From contig VWZX01005643.1 in assembly GCA_013399015.1 (NCBI GenBank), forward strand, positions 911,711 through 975,710: a stretch of 64,000 nucleotides of DNA, in the 5' to 3' direction. The stretch is from Galbula dea (Eukaryota; Chordata; Aves; Piciformes; Galbulidae). Positions 1-12,755 of this stretch are shown here, piece after piece (the stretch's first letter is position 1; every line of letters begins with the position of its first letter). The notes below the pieces were generated by a model that saw only the letters and a program-made list of their open reading frames with translations, was not told the origin of the DNA and did no database searches. Made by a program: the position numbers and the translations under genes.

Positions 1-1335
1 CCTCCCGCCCACCCCCGTAGAGGCGGAAACGGGGAAACGGGGGCCCGGGCTGGGCCCCGCCAGCAGCCGGAGGGGGATACCGGCCTGCCTGGGAGAGAGT
101 GGAGACTGGAGTAGGAGCCAGTGCCAGGGCCGGCGGCGGCTCCACCGGAGCCCGGGAAGAACCAAGTTTTACCGTAGGCCAGGAGTCCCTCCCGCCAGAG
201 CGGCGTGAAAACAGGCAGGGTGCTAGCGAGCCCCTTCCCTGAACACCTCTTTCTGCCAGTGACACTAGGCTTTGGGCAGCACGGGGAGGGAGGAGGCAGC
301 TCGGCCGGACCCGCAGGAGCAGGCGGCGGCAAAAGCAGGTCGGTTCCACCGGTCGCCTGCCGGACTCGTTCTGCTCCAGCCGCCGGTACCGCTCGGGGCT
401 GCCCCTGGCTGTCCATTCCCCGGGCAGAAGTTCGGAGTGCAGGAGGATTGAGGACAGGCTGCTCCCCATACGGTAGCCGCCATAGGGGCATCTGCAGCCC
501 CTTTTCCCGGTGTTCAAGAGGAGCGGGGACAGAGCTGCCCGTTGTTTTTGTTCCTCGCCGTTTCCTCTCCCTGAGGGGTTCCTCCTGCCTTTCCCCTCCC
601 CCGCCCTGGCATGTTTTTCTTGTGGTTTCAAGACAAACTGGTGCGTTTTCGGGTTGTCCCACTTCGCCCCCGCCCCCGTCGCAGGTCCCTGCTGTGCCGG
701 GGAACGGAGGCACAGGAAAGCCCCAGCGCGGGGGTCCGGAGCCCTTTCGGCCGGCGATGCGGAGTCCTGTGTTTTGGTTTGAAAGCGTTTCCACGTGGGG
801 CACCCTCCCAGTGTGTGTGTGTACTTGATCCGTGAGGAGGTAACAGGATTCTCCGTGTTCAAACCCAGTGGGCTGTTGGCCATTAATTTGCCTCTCCGGC
901 TGTCATTACAGACACTTCCAAAATCAGATACCCGCGGAAAACCGCCGGCTGCTTTTCACACGGCTCCGGTGGCCGGTTCTCCCAGAGCCGCGGGGGCTCC
1001 TTGCCGTGCCCGGTCAGAGGCAGGGTGTGTGAGCCGGGACCGCCGCCTGGTACCCACTGGTGGGGAGCAGCCCCGGGGATGCGGGAGCAGCATCCCAGGG
1101 CAGCGTCGCTGTGCCGGTTGGTAATTGGCATCTAAAGTTTCATTTACATTTATGAAACTGCCGCCAAGAGCCAAGTCGGTAGGGTGCTGCCTTCCCGTTA
1201 TCCCGCAGGCAGGATTTAAAGCGGAGCACACGGAGGTACACGCGTATCTGGAGGGGGGCAATGTGAAATAGCTGGTCTATACCCAAATCCAGGGAGTCGC
1301 ACTGGACCGCACAAGGGAGCTCCCGGGCCGGTTCG
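1..1335 (+). promoter_or_regulatory. EYA4: CpG island, probable EYA4 promoter and noncoding first exon
   Basis: The first 1.3 kb is strongly GC-rich with dense CpG, then changes quickly to AT-rich intron-like sequence after about 1335. It holds GC-box-like C-rich runs near 5-16 and 595-606 and a perfect CACGTG E-box at 792-797. It lies about 18 kb upstream of the first coding exon of EYA4 on the same strand, which fits a CpG-island promoter with a noncoding exon 1. The transcription start and exon 1 boundary cannot be fixed from sequence alone. Possible splice donors include GTGAGG at 832 and GTAACA at 840. The open frames here (for example 205-828) look like chance products of high GC and resemble no protein I know. 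The island may extend left of the window. Confidence 0.7.
792..797. promoter_or_regulatory. CACGTG E-box in the CpG island
   Basis: This is a perfect palindromic CACGTG, the class bound by USF, MYC/MAX and other bHLH-ZIP factors. It lies in the GC-rich promoter region. A 6-bp motif can occur by chance, so function is inferred only from position. Confidence 0.35.
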
Positions 1336-4300
1336 AGTTTAAGCATGAAGTCATGGTAGAACAGTAAGAAACCAGTGTTTTCAGATTTCTAAGTTTTGTT
1401 TTGCTTGTTTCACTTGCTGAGACGAGGAAGTGTATCTAAGATAAACTCATTAACTGTTTAGATTCAGAGTGGAATATACAAAACAAGCGACTTCTGTACG
1501 CTAAATATTGTGTTTTGGTCTGACCTCGCTGTTTATTTGTTATTTGAAGAGTGCATCAAAGCTCAGGTCATGTCATTGGTTCATTTCCTTAACACTCAAA
1601 GGAGAAGTGTTTTAAAATTACTGTGGATTTGACTTTTTCTCCTAGTATTTCTGAAAATGTTGCAGAATAAGAAATGTTTGCATGCTTACAATATGTATCA
1701 TACTCTGAGTAAAGTCGAAATGCATTTCTCTCTTCAAATGACATTTCTCTCTCTTCCCCGTGATTCTTCCTGTGTGTTTGACATCTAACATTAGCTGAGC
1801 TACATCTGAAACAGCTCTTCTTGCTTTCTTTTGAAAACTCTATTATTTAAGTTACCAAGAGTTCTTCAATCAAATTTAATAGAAATGAAAGAGTATGTTG
1901 ATTAATCTTTATGTATCTTTGTTCAGATAATTTATATGCAGTTATAAATTGCTATGTGTATATGGTTGTACTGCTAATAAATTTAGTTGAAGGGTACTCC
2001 TTCTGGATTTGTATTCGTTCAAGGGTTCACAACACATTGCAACAGAAATTTATTCTGCTGCATCGATAATGCCAATGAGATAGATAAATTCTAAACAAGG
2101 AATTTAATGAGTAGAAAAAATGTGTTCCCACTTAATTGCAGTTCCCAGTTAAAATGTTTCAAACAAGGCAACTGGAAATACAGCTATAGATAGTATCCTG
2201 TTGCATATTTTTAGCCTCTGATGCAAGCCTTGAGAGCTGCTCTTTAAACTTTATGCAGCTTTTACCTTTCAGTCCTAGCACTAATCAATGTTAAACACTG
2301 ACATTTGGTAAAGGAAAGGTAACTGCCTATTTCCTTGGTGACCTGGTGATATTGCACTGTGTTCAGTGCAACCCTCCAGTGTTAAAATTTAAACTGCTTC
2401 TTCCTCTATTGAATATGAAAGTTAATACAGAAAGGAAAAAAATTCCTGGAATTTCTGTCAGGAGCTCTAGGACACAACTGCTAATTTTTGTCTGTGTTAT
2501 CTTTTTCTTTCTTGAAAGCAGGGATTTTATGAACTCAGGGTGAAACAGGTCTCCCTTTTTATAAGCAGAGTTTATTCAGCATACTTCTATATTGCAGCTG
2601 CTGATCATATTTCATAGAGCTGTTAAAGCACTTAAAATCTAAAATTAGGTACTGTCTGGTAGTAAATATTTCAAATCACTCCTTGAAGAAATAGACAAAT
2701 AGGCTTTAAAAAAGAAAGGACTTTTTGAAATATATCATTGAACAAAAGTAATCTTGCTTTTCTTTTACTCCAAATAATGCAATTACAGTCTAAATTTCTG
2801 GTTTCAACAGAGTGTGGCTTTTTTCCTTTGGTTTTCTTCATCTGCTGCACTTTTATTGTGATTTTATACTGACTTTATTTGATATCATAAGCTGGTACTT
2901 TGTTCAAGTTATATTTACTGTGGCAACACTTGCATTAGCAGGTGTTGAATTAACTTCTAACATACCTGTACTTTCAGTGAGTGTTCTTCTGACACTAAGA
3001 ACTGAAATGTGAGTTCCCGTGCTTCCTGGTGTGCATGTTTCTGTGTGGCTTTTAATTGCAGAAGGTGTACACTTGCTTTTTTCCCCCCAGATTTAAGATG
3101 AGTTCATTTACAGATTAATATTTTGAATTCCTGGTTTGTTTGGGGTTTTTGTTTGGTTGGTTTTGGTTTTGATTGTTTGGTGGTTGTTGTTGTCGTATGA
3201 TAGTTTTCTATTTGTCTGTTAGTTGAACATAGGAATAATATTATTATTCACATTTGAAAGTTCAGCTCTAAACCAAGTTTTGTAGCAGAAACACTTGGTT
3301 GTTTTTGGGTTTTACTCTGCAATTGAGAATCCAATATTAGTTCTACTATCTAATGGATCTGTAATCTTCTTGCCATTTTGCATTAGAAAAGCAATATTTA
3401 TGTTGTGCAAGTGGAAGAAGAGTTTTGATTTTTGGTCACTGATTGGGAGGTTTATAAGTAAACTTAATATAAGATATTTTTCTTTTTCTTTTGGATTTAA
3501 ATATTGTGTAAATGCATGTCCAACTTAACCTTTTCTGTCATTGAAAAGCGCTAATTGATCTTGCTAGCTCTGACATAATAGTATAGTTTGATATTTGAAA
3601 CCTTTCAGCTTTGGCATGGCCCTTTAATCACCCCTGAGATTTCAGGGCATGGTTCTACAGAAGGCATAAACTGCTACTCTTCTTAAAATTAAATAAAAAT
3701 GGATATTAAAAATGAATTATCCTGATGGTCTTTAAAGTCAGTAGATATATATCAAAGCCCCCGGTTTTCCAATATGCATCAGAAACTTTCTGCTTTACTT
3801 GTATGTGTTAGGTGACATTTTAGATGTTGCTCTACAGAAATCATATTTTTATGAAACAATTTTTTTTGGCCAAGTCCACACTTCTGTGTTGCAATGTTGT
3901 TAAATGTGTCATTAAATCAGAAGTGCTTAAAGGAACTTGGATGCACTTTGCAGTGCTAAAGCACAGGTATGAAAAGTGCATATGAAGAGAGCTTATCTGT
4001 CAAGAATAGAATTTATTTTAAAAAGCAATAAAACTTACATTTTTAACCCACATTTTACATTGTAATGCTGCCAGAAGGATTCCTTTTGGGATGTCTGTAA
4101 CACAGGACCTTGGTGAAAACTATTTTAAAGCAATTTCTTCTTTTTGTCTCTAAGCACGGGAGATGTGTCTGATAGCTGCTCTGCCCTTTGCTTTAATGTT
4201 AAGCAGAAAAATTGCTTTGTTGTTTGATTATTCTATATCCAAAAGCATCACTGGGCAGTTTCACTCACAGAATTGTATATAGTTGTCAGACTTTTGAACA

Positions 4301-6028
4301 AAATGTCAAATGCTAATGGTTGAGGAATACTAAGGTTTAAGCATTTTATTTTCAATTTGTATAAAATTTCTTCCTGATAAGGGAAGACTGTAGTGAGGAG
4401 TGATTATCTTCAGAACTTCTGGAGGCCCATATACCAGTGAGGCTAGTATGTATTTGATCTTAAGCTATTAGGTTCAGATACTAGACAATAAACTTTGACT
4501 GCAATTACTATGATATGAAAAGAAGGATTTCTGAGGTTTTCTGTGCCTACATTCCTTTGGAGGTCTGTGTCCTTTTCCTAAATTTAGAAAAATAAATAAA
4601 ATGATGATGATTTTTCATTAAGCAGCTGTCCACAGAATACAGTGTAGCAAGTAATGCTGCAGGAGGGTGTAGGGCTGTTTAACTGGATGTAATTTAAGTC
4701 TTTGAAGAACTCAGGCTGTCTGGGCTGACTGAATGCTGTGTCTTTACACCAGGTTTGCATCCTGTTGTGGCTGGACTATACAATCTGGCTAACTTAGAGC
4801 AGCAAATAGCAAAAACACCTCCCAAGGCAACCTGCAAAATATTCACATACAGGAGACTAGTTTTCATATAGGTGATAACTTTTTACTTACATATTTAAGT
4901 TATGTGCATTAGATTTCTTGGCAACATTAAAATGTATTATTATTGTGACATGACCCTGTATAAGCTGACATTGTCAGCAGTATAAGGAATTACTGGTGCC
5001 TTTTTTTTTCAGTGGGGTAGACACAACAACTAACTATCCTGCTCTTGACACATATATAATTAAACCACAAAAACCTACATTAAAATATCATGAAGGATCT
5101 GATTTAGGCCACAAAAGTAAAAGAAATGCAGAGCTGAGTTTGCAACTTTTCAAATTATTCTCCTTCATGACTGTTTGTATATAACTATTGAAATCAATGC
5201 TGATGCATGAGGTAATTGGAAACTTAACTTGATGTTTTGTGCCAGATCCTTAGCTGTTGCAAATTGGAGTAGGAATGTTGAAATTACTGGAGTGGTCTCA
5301 CATTATGCCAGATGAGTATCTAGTCCTCTATTCTTAGTGCAGCCTGGGTTTTCTTTTTTTTTTTTTTNGTGGTGGTGGTATTGTAGTATACTTTATATGT
5401 GTGAGATCACATGCACAGAGTAATTCTACAGAGCTCAAAAAAAGCAAAGAAGAGTTAAGTATAAATGTCCAAACCATATATTCGTGTTTTCTTCCATTTG
5501 AAGACATTTTCGTGCTCCTGTGTTAGAATGTATCTTCTTATTTTCTACAGCATTTTATAAATGACCACAGGAGTGCCTCTTAGAGTAATTGTATTCCTCA
5601 AAATGATGCAGTTAGAAACATTGTTAACTGATTGTATCCTTTTAATTCCTTTCAGGCAACTTTGTTGCTCATAGAAGTTAATAGTCCGGTTGTGTTTACT
5701 CGGGGATGGTTTGTGAATTCCAAGCTGTTCAGTGAAAGGTGTGAAGTCCATTTACCATGTTTAATCCCACCTGGATATTCCTTTTTTATTTACTTTTGTA
5801 TATTCCCAGAGAATCACAGAGAAGGAAATTCACCTTGCTCCCGCATGAGAGCGACTTAAGCAGCCTCTCTGCTCTCCGGTTTATGCATCATGCTATGTGT
5901 GAGGTTTGCCTTCTAGCTCTCCTCAGTGTCCCAGCATAGACATGGTTTGACAGAAGCAGCTACAGCTCAGGCAGATTATGTGTATTTCTTCTGCCAAGTT
6001 CTAGCAATGCAACTCAGCCTCAGCCTTA
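1336..6028 (+). other. EYA4: EYA4 intron 1, first segment
   Basis: This is AT-rich noncoding sequence. Short open frames are scattered with no coding bias and no recognisable protein. A GT-rich low-complexity stretch lies at 3132-3195. A poly-T run at about 5354-5367 is followed by one ambiguous base (N) at 5368 and a short GGT run. I see no transposon I can name and no splice-flanked exon with a recognisable product. Confidence 0.6.
5351..5380. repeat. Poly-T and GGT simple repeat with an unresolved base
   Basis: A T run of about 14 is followed by N at 5368 and then GTGGTGGTGGT. The N most likely marks a homopolymer length or base-call uncertainty in the assembly. Confidence 0.9.
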
Positions 6029-6087
6029 TAGAATCACAGAATCATTAAGGTTGGAAAAGACCTCTAAGATCATCGAGTTCAACTGCT
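6029..6087 (-). mobile_element. CR1 LINE, short 3' end fragment
   Basis: The + strand reads as the reverse complement of a CR1 tail: AGAATCACAGAATCAT, then GGTTGGAAAAGACCTCTAAG, then ATCATCGAGTTCAAC. CR1 copies are usually truncated at the 5' end, leaving only the 3' end, and this copy keeps about 60 bp. It has no coding capacity. Confidence 0.85.
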
Positions 6088-8926
6088 AATGTTCCTGTTC
6101 TGCTCTTCTTAATGCAGAGAACTAGGGAGCTGGGAGTTAATTGGGCTGAATGGTGTAGCAGTTTTACAAACAGAGTAACTATAATCTGAGAAAGGGTCTC
6201 CAAAATAAAATGTTCCCTAAGGCAAGATTCGGAACTGTGGTAGGTTTCCCAAGTGGAAAAATTAAAGTACTTTTCCACTCAGCCACCTTTTTTAATGTTA
6301 ATTCTAATCTGGTGTGATAAAGAGCTGGCCTAATGTTCACATTAATTTGATTCAGTTGATTGCTGCTTCAGAGAAGCAGTTTTTGTGTTCAAACATCATC
6401 TGTGGGCTGAGCTCACTGTGCAGCAGCGTGGCTGGGAGTCACTTGCAATAAGAGAATAGGGTCTTCTAGCTGTAATAGCTGACTGGTGTGTTTCCTAGTC
6501 TTTGCTGATAGCTGTTTAGATATGATTCAGGTTATTTTCCAAATTTCTGATTAAAGTGCAGTCTAATCTTTCCAATGACTATCTGAGTAGTCAGGTTTTT
6601 GGTTTAAGACAGAAGAATGAGAAGGAATTACTCCTTGATAGTTATGACACTACCAAACTTTCCGGGGTCTTGCTTAGCTCTGCATTGAAGGAAGTCCAAG
6701 ATTAGGACAGCAGCTTGAGAGACGCTGTCAGAACAGGACTAAGCCTGCAGCAGTTTAGCTGTAATGTCTGTAGGAAGAGGGTCATCAATTTGCTCTGGTT
6801 TTACACTGTTAGGAGTGTTGGTTCATATAAGCACGAATAGCAGTAACGTGGGTGTGACTTGTTTCTGTGTGTGACCAACAGAATCTGAAGTTCCTACATC
6901 CATCTGCTTTCTGAGGCAGAGAATGGAAGAATGTGAAGCTATAGTTTCACGTTTGGTGGCAGTGCTTCTTAAGCAGCCCTCAGCCTTCCCCTGCTGACCA
7001 CTCATTTGAGCTGGATCTGTTCCTTGCTGTGGTTCACAAACAGCTGTGCTGGCATGAGGCAAAGGTCGGAATGAGTGGCAGCACCCGAGCTGCCGAGCCT
7101 GGCACCAGCGCTGCAGAAATAGCTGCAGAACCACAGTCTCCGTTACCTAATCTGCCACCTCTGTTAACAGAAGTGCAGGGTCAAGTCTGTGGGATAAGTG
7201 GAATTTTTCAGAACAAAAACATTGCCTCCAAAAAGGATCTCTTGATCTTTAACCAAAAGGTTTTGTTGAGGCGGTTTTGTTTTGTTGTTTTGGGTTTTTT
7301 TTGACTAAAACCAAAGTTGTCACAAATAATTTGCAGAGGTATGTACAGGTTGTAACAATAGGGAAAGTTGTGAGACCTTTGGAGGGGACAGCTATGATGT
7401 TTTCAGATGCAGACAGGAGTCAAAATGTGATTCAGGGTGACATAACTTTTCCAGGTCTGTGCAGTGCTCTCCAAAAGCTGGGCTCACAGAGTCTACCTGT
7501 GCTAGAAGGACAACTTCACCACTGAGGGCTGCAGCGCTCATGACAGGCTCCATTAGTTTACCACTGGTCCTGGGGAAAGAGTAGAATAATTTCTCAAAAA
7601 TGGCCATTACCTAGCTGCCACTGGAGACAAATGTGTAATTTATTATAACTGCTTTTTATTACTCTCAAAGTAAAGTATTAATTTGCATGCTATCACATTG
7701 TTCCCATATAACACTGAAGTAAGCATCCTATAGCACTCACAGGGCCAGGAACACTCCAGCATGCCAAACTAGTGACATTATTTTTGATGTGAGTACAAAT
7801 TTGATTTCTAGATATAAGAATAGCAGTGTGATAAAGTTCTCTGTGGTTTCTGAATTGGAATGACTTTTTGAGTAATAAACATGAAGGGTACAAAATCAAC
7901 TTGGCACAAACGAAATGGATAAAACAACAAAAGAAAGCATAGCTTTCAATGACAGTTGTTAATTATTCTTTAACGAGGACACTATTGCTAGGAGTTTTTC
8001 AGGGGCTAGTCATCAAATCAAAACCTATTTGTTATTTTATCTGTGACACAAAGATTAGCAAGTTCTGCAAGAAGTAGTACCTTTAATCAATTGCTGACCT
8101 AATAAAAGAGACCTTTCTTCTCACAAACTTTCTTATACTCCTGTTGTTTGACTTCAATGCCTAAAATGCTACTGCTATAAAGACTGAAATAACTAAAAGA
8201 GCAGATAGCTAAGTAGTCTGGCTCGTTCAGCAGGCTGAGAGCAAACAAACAGTATATGCTTCACTACAAGCCAGTGGTTTATTTAGAAAAAATTGAGGTC
8301 ATAAAAAATAATGAGGATTATATCAGAGCCAAAAAAAAGACTAATAATTTAAACAAATCACTAGACAGAGTAAGAGAGGTTATTTCACCTGTGTAGATAG
8401 TATCAGTAATGTTACTTCTGGAAAGCTGTGCCCTCTTGAAGCTTGAAAAATTGGAGGTTTTTCAGATAGAATAAGACAAGAGAAGTAAATAAACAACTGG
8501 AAGATATGACTTCTAGGGGATGAGCAGATTTTACTTTACCAAAGGAAAATAAAGCATAGTTTGATCACAGCCAATAAATATCTAAATGGGGGGAAAGAAA
8601 TCTAGTACGGGATCCATTGTCAAAACAGTTGCTTTAATTAAAATCTAGGAATATCTGTTCCTTACAATTACTTTGTGTTGCACACTTGTGCTGGCTCTTA
8701 GCAGAAGAGGCTCGCTGGTGGGACGGTGAGCTCGTCTGTGGATGTCACAGCCTGTCAATTGCATATGAGGACTGCTGATGGCTCAGGAGCTGAAATGAGT
8801 GCAGTGGGAATCAGCAGCATAAAAAGTGTAGACTACACAGCACTTTTAATGTGGGGTTTAGCATTGTCATTGTGCTGGCCAATGGTGGCCCATAGGAATT
8901 TTGCTATGGTTGTTTTCTGATGGTTT
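6088..8926 (+). other. EYA4: EYA4 intron 1, segment before the first LTR
   Basis: This is noncoding intronic sequence. A moderately GC-rich stretch lies near 7020-7190, and a T/G-rich low-complexity run at 7268-7304. The open frames here are short and unrecognisable. No mobile element or RNA gene was identified. Confidence 0.55.
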
Positions 8927-9604
8927 CAGTTTGTCCTGGTTTGGGTTAGAGATTTTACTTTTCAGTTAAGGCTCCTCTGGGAAGCTGCACTTTCTGAAAC
9001 TAACTTTGCAGACACTACCTGCTTCTAGCCTAAAGTTCAGATTTATTACCAGGGGTTGTTATACAAAGCAAGGTCACTGCTAAATCTTGTGTCTCACGTT
9101 GTGGGGTGCAGGGTAAAGGCTGCACCTTCAGGGAGGAGCAGACAGGACAGGTGACCCTAAACTAACCAATTTAAGTATTCCATCTCATAAACATCATATT
9201 CAATATATAAGCTGGGGGTCAGCTTCCCCTTGGTAGATTATTCTCCCTTGCAAGATTGTTCTCCCTTCTTGGTTCCTTCTTCTCCTGTGATGGTGATCCA
9301 TAAGTTCCTGCATCCAGTACCAGGATCCAGCCTCTGAGTCTGGCTCCCGTCTGCTGCTGAGGCCTTCAGCCGCAGTGTTAGTGGTGATGGAGATACCATC
9401 AGGGGGGTTTGGGTTAGGTATTGGGTTTTGTACATATTTATAATTTTTATTGTTATTGAAGTAGTTTTAGTTTTCTTTTCCAATCCACAAGTCTCTCTGT
9501 CTCTCTTATCCTTTTCCCTTCCTGCGGAGGGGGGGGAAAGGGAGTAACAGGGAGTGTCTGTCATTGGGTTGGTGGTTAGCCCAGCCTTGACCCTCGACAC
9601 AGTT
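8927..9604 (+). mobile_element. Solo LTR of an endogenous retrovirus (copy 1) with target duplication
   Basis: The element runs from TGTCCTGG at 8932 to CTCGACA ending at 9599, about 668 bp with TG...CA ends. It is flanked by the direct repeat CAGTT at 8927-8931 and 9600-9604, a 5-bp target site duplication. A TATA-like TATATAA lies at 9204-9210, as expected for an LTR core promoter. No gag, pol or env sequence adjoins it, so it is a solo LTR left by recombination between the two LTRs of a provirus. It shares its layout with the copy at 13257-14030. A 5-bp duplication fits an ERVL-like or some ERV1-like families, but the family is not established here. Confidence 0.85.
9204..9210 (+). promoter_or_regulatory. 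TATA-like box inside LTR copy 1
   Basis: TATATAA sits about 270 bp into the LTR and is conserved in the second copy at 13560-13566. It probably marked the U3/R promoter of the retrovirus. Whether it is active now is unknown. Confidence 0.5.
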
Positions 9605-12540
9605 TAATGTGACGGCTGCCATGCATCAGTGTTAGGTTTGATGAGTAATAACTGTCCTTCTGTTCTGTTAGAAACTGCCTGAGCTGTGTGCTGGCACCAG
9701 CAGGAGTTCCTTATTCTGGGACAGTTTTGCATTCCCATTTTTTGTTTCCCGTTGTTTAGTAATTCCTTGAGAACAGAATGCATTCTCAAATGCAATGTTT
9801 AGGGGTTATTGTCAACTTCAGTTAAAAAAAGGGTTTCATTTCTCCTACCAGGCCAGAACTGAAGTGCTCACATTTATTTTCTGTGGCTTTACTTTTGTAT
9901 TTCTTTCTGACATTTCAAAATGTTCCATTGAAGAACTGTATGTGAAACACTTGCAGTAACAGGAATGGCAGCTGTCATTGCCAGGGCGGTGACGCTGACA
10001 GCTGAGAAGGAAAGGCAAGCTGTGAGCTTCCTCCTTTGTCAAGATGTTTCTAGGAATCTTAGTGAGTAATTGAACTTCTTCAGTAACTATCATTACATAC
10101 TCATACTGCTGAATATACCCCTCAAACTGTGGTGTGGCTTTTTTAAACAAATAAATGTATAGACATTATGCTGTCATGGCTTTCATGTTAACATGTGATT
10201 GGATTATTTTTTTCTGCCTTGTAAAACTGCTGTTTGCTTTTACCTGGACAGTGTGTGCTCATTTTTTAGGTTCTTCTAAATTCTAAAATTATATGTAGGG
10301 TTACTCTTTGAGAAATAACCTTTATAGTTACCTTATGCTATTTTTCTGTCACAAGGTGGTAAATTTGACATATCTCTTGGGGAGATAAAATAAGAAATAA
10401 GTAATATTTTCCAGCTAATATTGCCTTTTTAAATATAACCAATCATAGCCTTTTTCATTGTGTTTTCAGGGGCTTGTTTATAAAGCCCTGAAATGTTTAA
10501 TTTGGTTTGTTTTCAGCTGTTTTCTACAAAAAAAAAGAGAGGGAAAATGTCTCAGAAATTAACCAAAATATGCCTTGTAGTGAAGAACAAATCCTTTCCC
10601 CTAAAAAAAAATCTAGTTATTCAGACCATTGAAATGACAAGGTAGTAGGAAAATTAACCTTAAATGTTTGTTAACGTTCTAAAAGAGTATGTTTTTATCT
10701 GTGGCATCTTTACATTACAATCATGAGTTTGAAAACACAGTGTTTAATTTTTTTGCAATAGTCTCAGCATTTGCTTTATTTGTTTCTGGCTGGAATAATC
10801 TGTAGTTGATTAATCTGGAATGAGTCAGAAGAGGTCTGTGTAGCTGCTCTGCCTTATCTAAGCGTGAGTGAAGAGGTCTCTCACAGCTAGGAAGCCCCCA
10901 AGCATCAGTCAATTCACAGCTCTGGTTTCAATCTCGGCAATTTCACAGCATATTGTGCAATGTTAGGAGAAGGGAGGAACTGCTGAGTAATTGTAATTGT
11001 AATTCTGTGCTCTGAAACTCTTCAATCTAATCCTTCATATTTGTTGCACAGGTATGGAATGGGAGTGGCAGGAAGAGTAGGGGAGTCAGCTTTAGCCATA
11101 TTCAGGTACCTGTAAAATTGATACCTAGTTTTGGAGGAGTAATACATGCTGCACTGAAGTGTTCTTTTACCTAAAGTAAATGATACACAGTGCTTACAGT
11201 TTTTTACCATTTGCCAAGAAGTCTTTCTCTTTCCCTGTTTTCCCATTTGTTCTGTGATGATAAAGGGACAGCAGGCAGATCTCTTTTCGTAAACCCTTTC
11301 CATTTCTTACCTGGTTTATGTACCTAACTGATGCAGAGACCTCACAGTCTGTGTTACTCTACTCTTTTGTCTTGATGCCTGCTTTTGACGGGTACTAAAT
11401 GTTTTTGTGGTGGTGTGGCTTGTTTCTAACTTAGAAGTACTTCATGCAAAGCAGGAATATCATCTTTATTTTTCTTGAATAAAATGTCCACAAATACCAT
11501 ACAAGCAATGCCACTCTTCAGGCAAACCAGTTCAAAGAAGCTAGCTGATCTAAGCTGACAATTACAGAATGTTCACCAAAGAACATCCAAAATTTCCAAG
11601 ACTGTGTGTAACAAATGTATAGTGACTGGCATGAAAACCAATTATTTGACTTGAATTTTGAGAAGTTTTTAGTGTGTTATGATTTGATGGCAGAAATCAT
11701 GTCTGTTTTGGTTACTGTATTTAATGTCTAGCATGAAATCACGTGCTCAGAAAGGAAGATGGAAATAACAACTGATGTCCCAGTTATAGATGTGTAATTT
11801 TTGGGGGGAGGGAGGAGGTAAAAGGAAACTAGATAAGTACAGAAGTATAAACGTGTGATGGGTGTTGAAGATCCCTTCCCTGTTCTTAACATACATCGTC
11901 AGCCAGCATGGATAATTCTGTTGTCTCAAGATGTGGAAATGGCTAAGGTGTATTACCAGGAAAAAAACACTTTCACCTCCAGCAGGGATCAAAGTAAGAC
12001 CCTGAATCTTCTGTGAGCCCAAGCCTTGGGGTTATCAGTGTCCTAATGATAGACCATTATGATGTATTTTTAATAACCATTCTGTGTTTTGTGCTAGAAA
12101 TGTCTGACATTACACCTTGAAACTTATGCATTTCAGAAGAATATTTTCTGTATACACTAGAATAGATACTGTATGCCCAGTTTAGACATACATATTATTA
12201 TGCAAACGCATGCCAGGTACTGTGCCGGGGTTTGAATGCTGAGCCCTGGGCTCGCCCCTCCATCCAGCCTGTATGCTGTCACCCATGTATTGGCAGTGAG
12301 AGCAAGGGCTCTTGTTTATGAAGGAAGCAGCTGGCTTCCTTTGCTTTTCAGCATATCGTGGAAATTCCTCCTGTGTTCCTTCCTTGTACCCGAGTAGCAG
12401 CAGGACAGCAGGAGTGGTCACGGCAGGCCTGTGCTTGGAAGCCCATGGAGGTTGTGTGCGTTGTTGTAGGATACTCCTAGAGCTCGTACAATTCAAATCA
12501 TTCAAAATGCGGAATAATGTGTCTTCTCTAGCTAAGCAAT
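9605..12540 (+). other. EYA4: EYA4 intron 1, segment between LTR copy 1 and the GC-rich patch
   Basis: This is AT-rich noncoding sequence. It contains no retroviral internal region, although it lies between two LTRs of one family. The open frames on both strands are short, with no recognisable motifs. No RNA gene was seen. Confidence 0.55.
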
Positions 12541-12563
12541 CCTTCTGCGACGGCAAACGGACG

Positions 12564-12580
12564 CCAGCAGGTGCCCAGTG
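12564..12580 (+). promoter_or_regulatory. CTCF-like motif 1
   Basis: CCAGCAGGTGCCCAGTG matches roughly 11 of 15 positions of the usual CTCF core CCASNAGRKGGCRSY. Alone it is a weak match. It shares the 10-mer CGCCAGCAGG with the stronger site 49 bp downstream. Confidence 0.3.
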
Positions 12581-12612
12581 GAAGGCGAGGCCTCAGAGCA
12601 GGTGGTTTCTCG

Positions 12613-12629
12613 CCAGCAGGGGCCGCTGG
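12613..12629 (+). promoter_or_regulatory. CTCF-like motif 2
   Basis: CCAGCAGGGGCCGCTGG matches 14 of 15 positions of the CTCF core CCASNAGRKGGCRSY, with one G-to-C difference. It lies in CpG-rich sequence, so methylation could affect binding. Occupancy is inferred, not shown. Confidence 0.5.
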
Positions 12630-12738
12630 GTGCGCTCGGAGCTAGGTCCAGCCGCAAGATGGGGGAGGTCTGCAGGATCTCTGCCGTCCTTCGGCCGCGG
12701 AGAGATGAGTGGGCTCGGCCCTGACGGGGAAGGTGGAA

Positions 12739-12755
12739 GGGGGGGAAGGGGAGGG
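12739..12755 (+). repeat. G-rich tract with G-quadruplex potential
   Basis: Runs of 7, 4 and 3 guanines are separated by 1-2 adenines. The 7-G run can supply two G-triplets, so the tract fits an intramolecular G-quadruplex pattern. It sits inside the GC-rich intronic patch. Confidence 0.5.

Noticed and set aside
205..828. A 207-codon open frame in the CpG island
   Set aside because: High GC content makes stop codons rare, overlapping frames on both strands are also open, and the translation has no recognisable domain and low-complexity composition.
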